A DNA stretch of 29,270 bases from 2-01-FULL-45-10 sp964433975. Its GTDB lineage: Bacteria > Omnitrophota > Gorgyraeia > 2-01-FULL-45-10. The translations under genes and the position numbers were made by a program. Positions 28,819 to 29,270 of this stretch are shown here, in pieces. The stretch covers positions 1 to 29,270 of the forward strand of contig CAYSSS010000016.1 of the NCBI GenBank assembly GCA_964433975.1, read 5' to 3'. Each line of letters opens with the position of its first letter. Position 1 is the stretch's first letter. The notes under the pieces were generated by a model that saw only the letters and a program-made list of their open reading frames with translations, was not told the DNA's origin and did no database searches.

Positions 28819-29214
28819 ATGTCAGAGAAAGTTCAGTATATTGCAACGGGGAGGCGCAAGAAGTCGATCGCGCGTGTCAGGATGCTCGAGGGAAACGGTA
28901 CGATCACCGTTAACAAAAAGCCGTTCGTCGAATATTTTAACCGCGAGAGCCACCGCCTCGTCATCATGCAGCCTATGGAGCTTGTTAAGCTGCCGACAAA
29001 ATACGATATATTCGCGAAGGTTGAGGGAGGCGGAGGCAGCGGACAGGCCGGAGCCATGAAGCTTGGTATAGCCAGGGCCCTCGTCAAGATCCAGGAGAGC
29101 CTGAAGAGCCCCCTTAAAAAAGCGAAGTTCTTGACCCGCGATCCGAGAGCCCGCGAGCGTAAAAAATACGGCCGTAAGCGTGCAAGGAGGAGATTCCAGT
29201 TCACTAAGAGGTAA
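28819..29214 (+). CDS. rpsI: 30S ribosomal protein S9
   Basis: S9 sits in the 30S head, with its C-terminal tail reaching the P-site tRNA. The 131-residue sequence has YIATGRRKKSIARVRMLEGNG, VEGGGGSGQAGAMKLGIARAL, FLTRDPRARERKKYG and the invariant basic end RRRFQFTKR. AAGGAG lies about 13 bases before ATG 28819, somewhat long; an ATG at 28808 is followed at once by a stop. The 56 bases after the stop to the window end show no gene and no terminator hairpin that I can support. Confidence 0.98.
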   Translation: MSEKVQYIATGRRKKSIARVRMLEGNGTITVNKKPFVEYFNRESHRLVIMQPMELVKLPTKYDIFAKVEGGGGSGQAGAMKLGIARALVKIQESLKSPLKKAKFLTRDPRARERKKYGRKRARRRFQFTKR

Positions 29215-29270
29215 TAAAAACCTCGACGGAAAATTAAAACCTATCTTGTCAACGCCGACGATATTTTAGT

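Overview
This is a gene-dense bacterial chromosome segment. Every gene lies on the + strand, most neighbours overlap by 1-30 bases, and nearly all products are core metabolism or information processing. Ile ATA and Arg AGA/AGG codons are used heavily, and GC looks moderate. The type IV prepilin peptidase, the TatD/radical-SAM fusion, the lone GIY-YIG gene and the two families of dispersed palindromes recall uncultured lineages such as Omnitrophota (OP3). This placement is an inference from gene content and style; no rRNA gene is present to confirm it.

Layout. (1) 1-6683: a tightly coupled run ispD(partial)-ispF-cysE-cysS-tmk-holB-ricT-metG (isoprenoid precursors, cysteine and tRNA charging, dTMP kinase, clamp-loader subunit, RicT). 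(2) A sigma70-like promoter at 6691-6719 sits almost on the ATG of a TatD-radical SAM fusion. It is followed by a CPBP protease, a DUF362-ferredoxin protein, an mtnA-type isomerase, a GIY-YIG cassette, thiL, tsaE, tsaB and alr. (3) A promoter at 14914-14943 opens ilvD-ilvB-ilvN-ilvC-leuA-aroE-pilD-aroC-aroK, a branched-chain and aromatic amino-acid block that also holds a prepilin peptidase. (4) 25113-28196: two small membrane proteins, a diguanylate cyclase, truA, a Met/Cys-rich small membrane protein and a HAD hydrolase. (5) A promoter and terminator overlapping at 28202-28262, then the ribosomal pair rplM-rpsI.

The most unusual content is small mobile-looking DNA inside or beside essential genes. 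Three consecutive genes carry in-frame insertions: cysS 39 bp, tmk 99 bp (two nested 51 and 48 bp units) and holB 48 bp. Each is flanked by direct repeats of 6-7 bp, and deleting the insert plus one repeat copy restores a normal-looking protein. In the palindromic copies the centre of the element is the reverse complement of the flanking repeat, so both hairpin stems appear tailored to the insertion site. A second palindrome family (core ATTGCGAG...GAAGCAATCTC) occurs as an inverted pair bracketing the GIY-YIG nuclease gene, making a 384-bp transposon-like cassette. It also occurs as an empty inverted pair between ilvD and ilvB.

Other notable points are a truA gene whose only sensible start is ACG, a near-leaderless promoter, an altered cofactor loop in IlvC, and a 165-bp multi-stem foldback element before leuA. 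No tRNA, rRNA, CRISPR array or prophage was seen.
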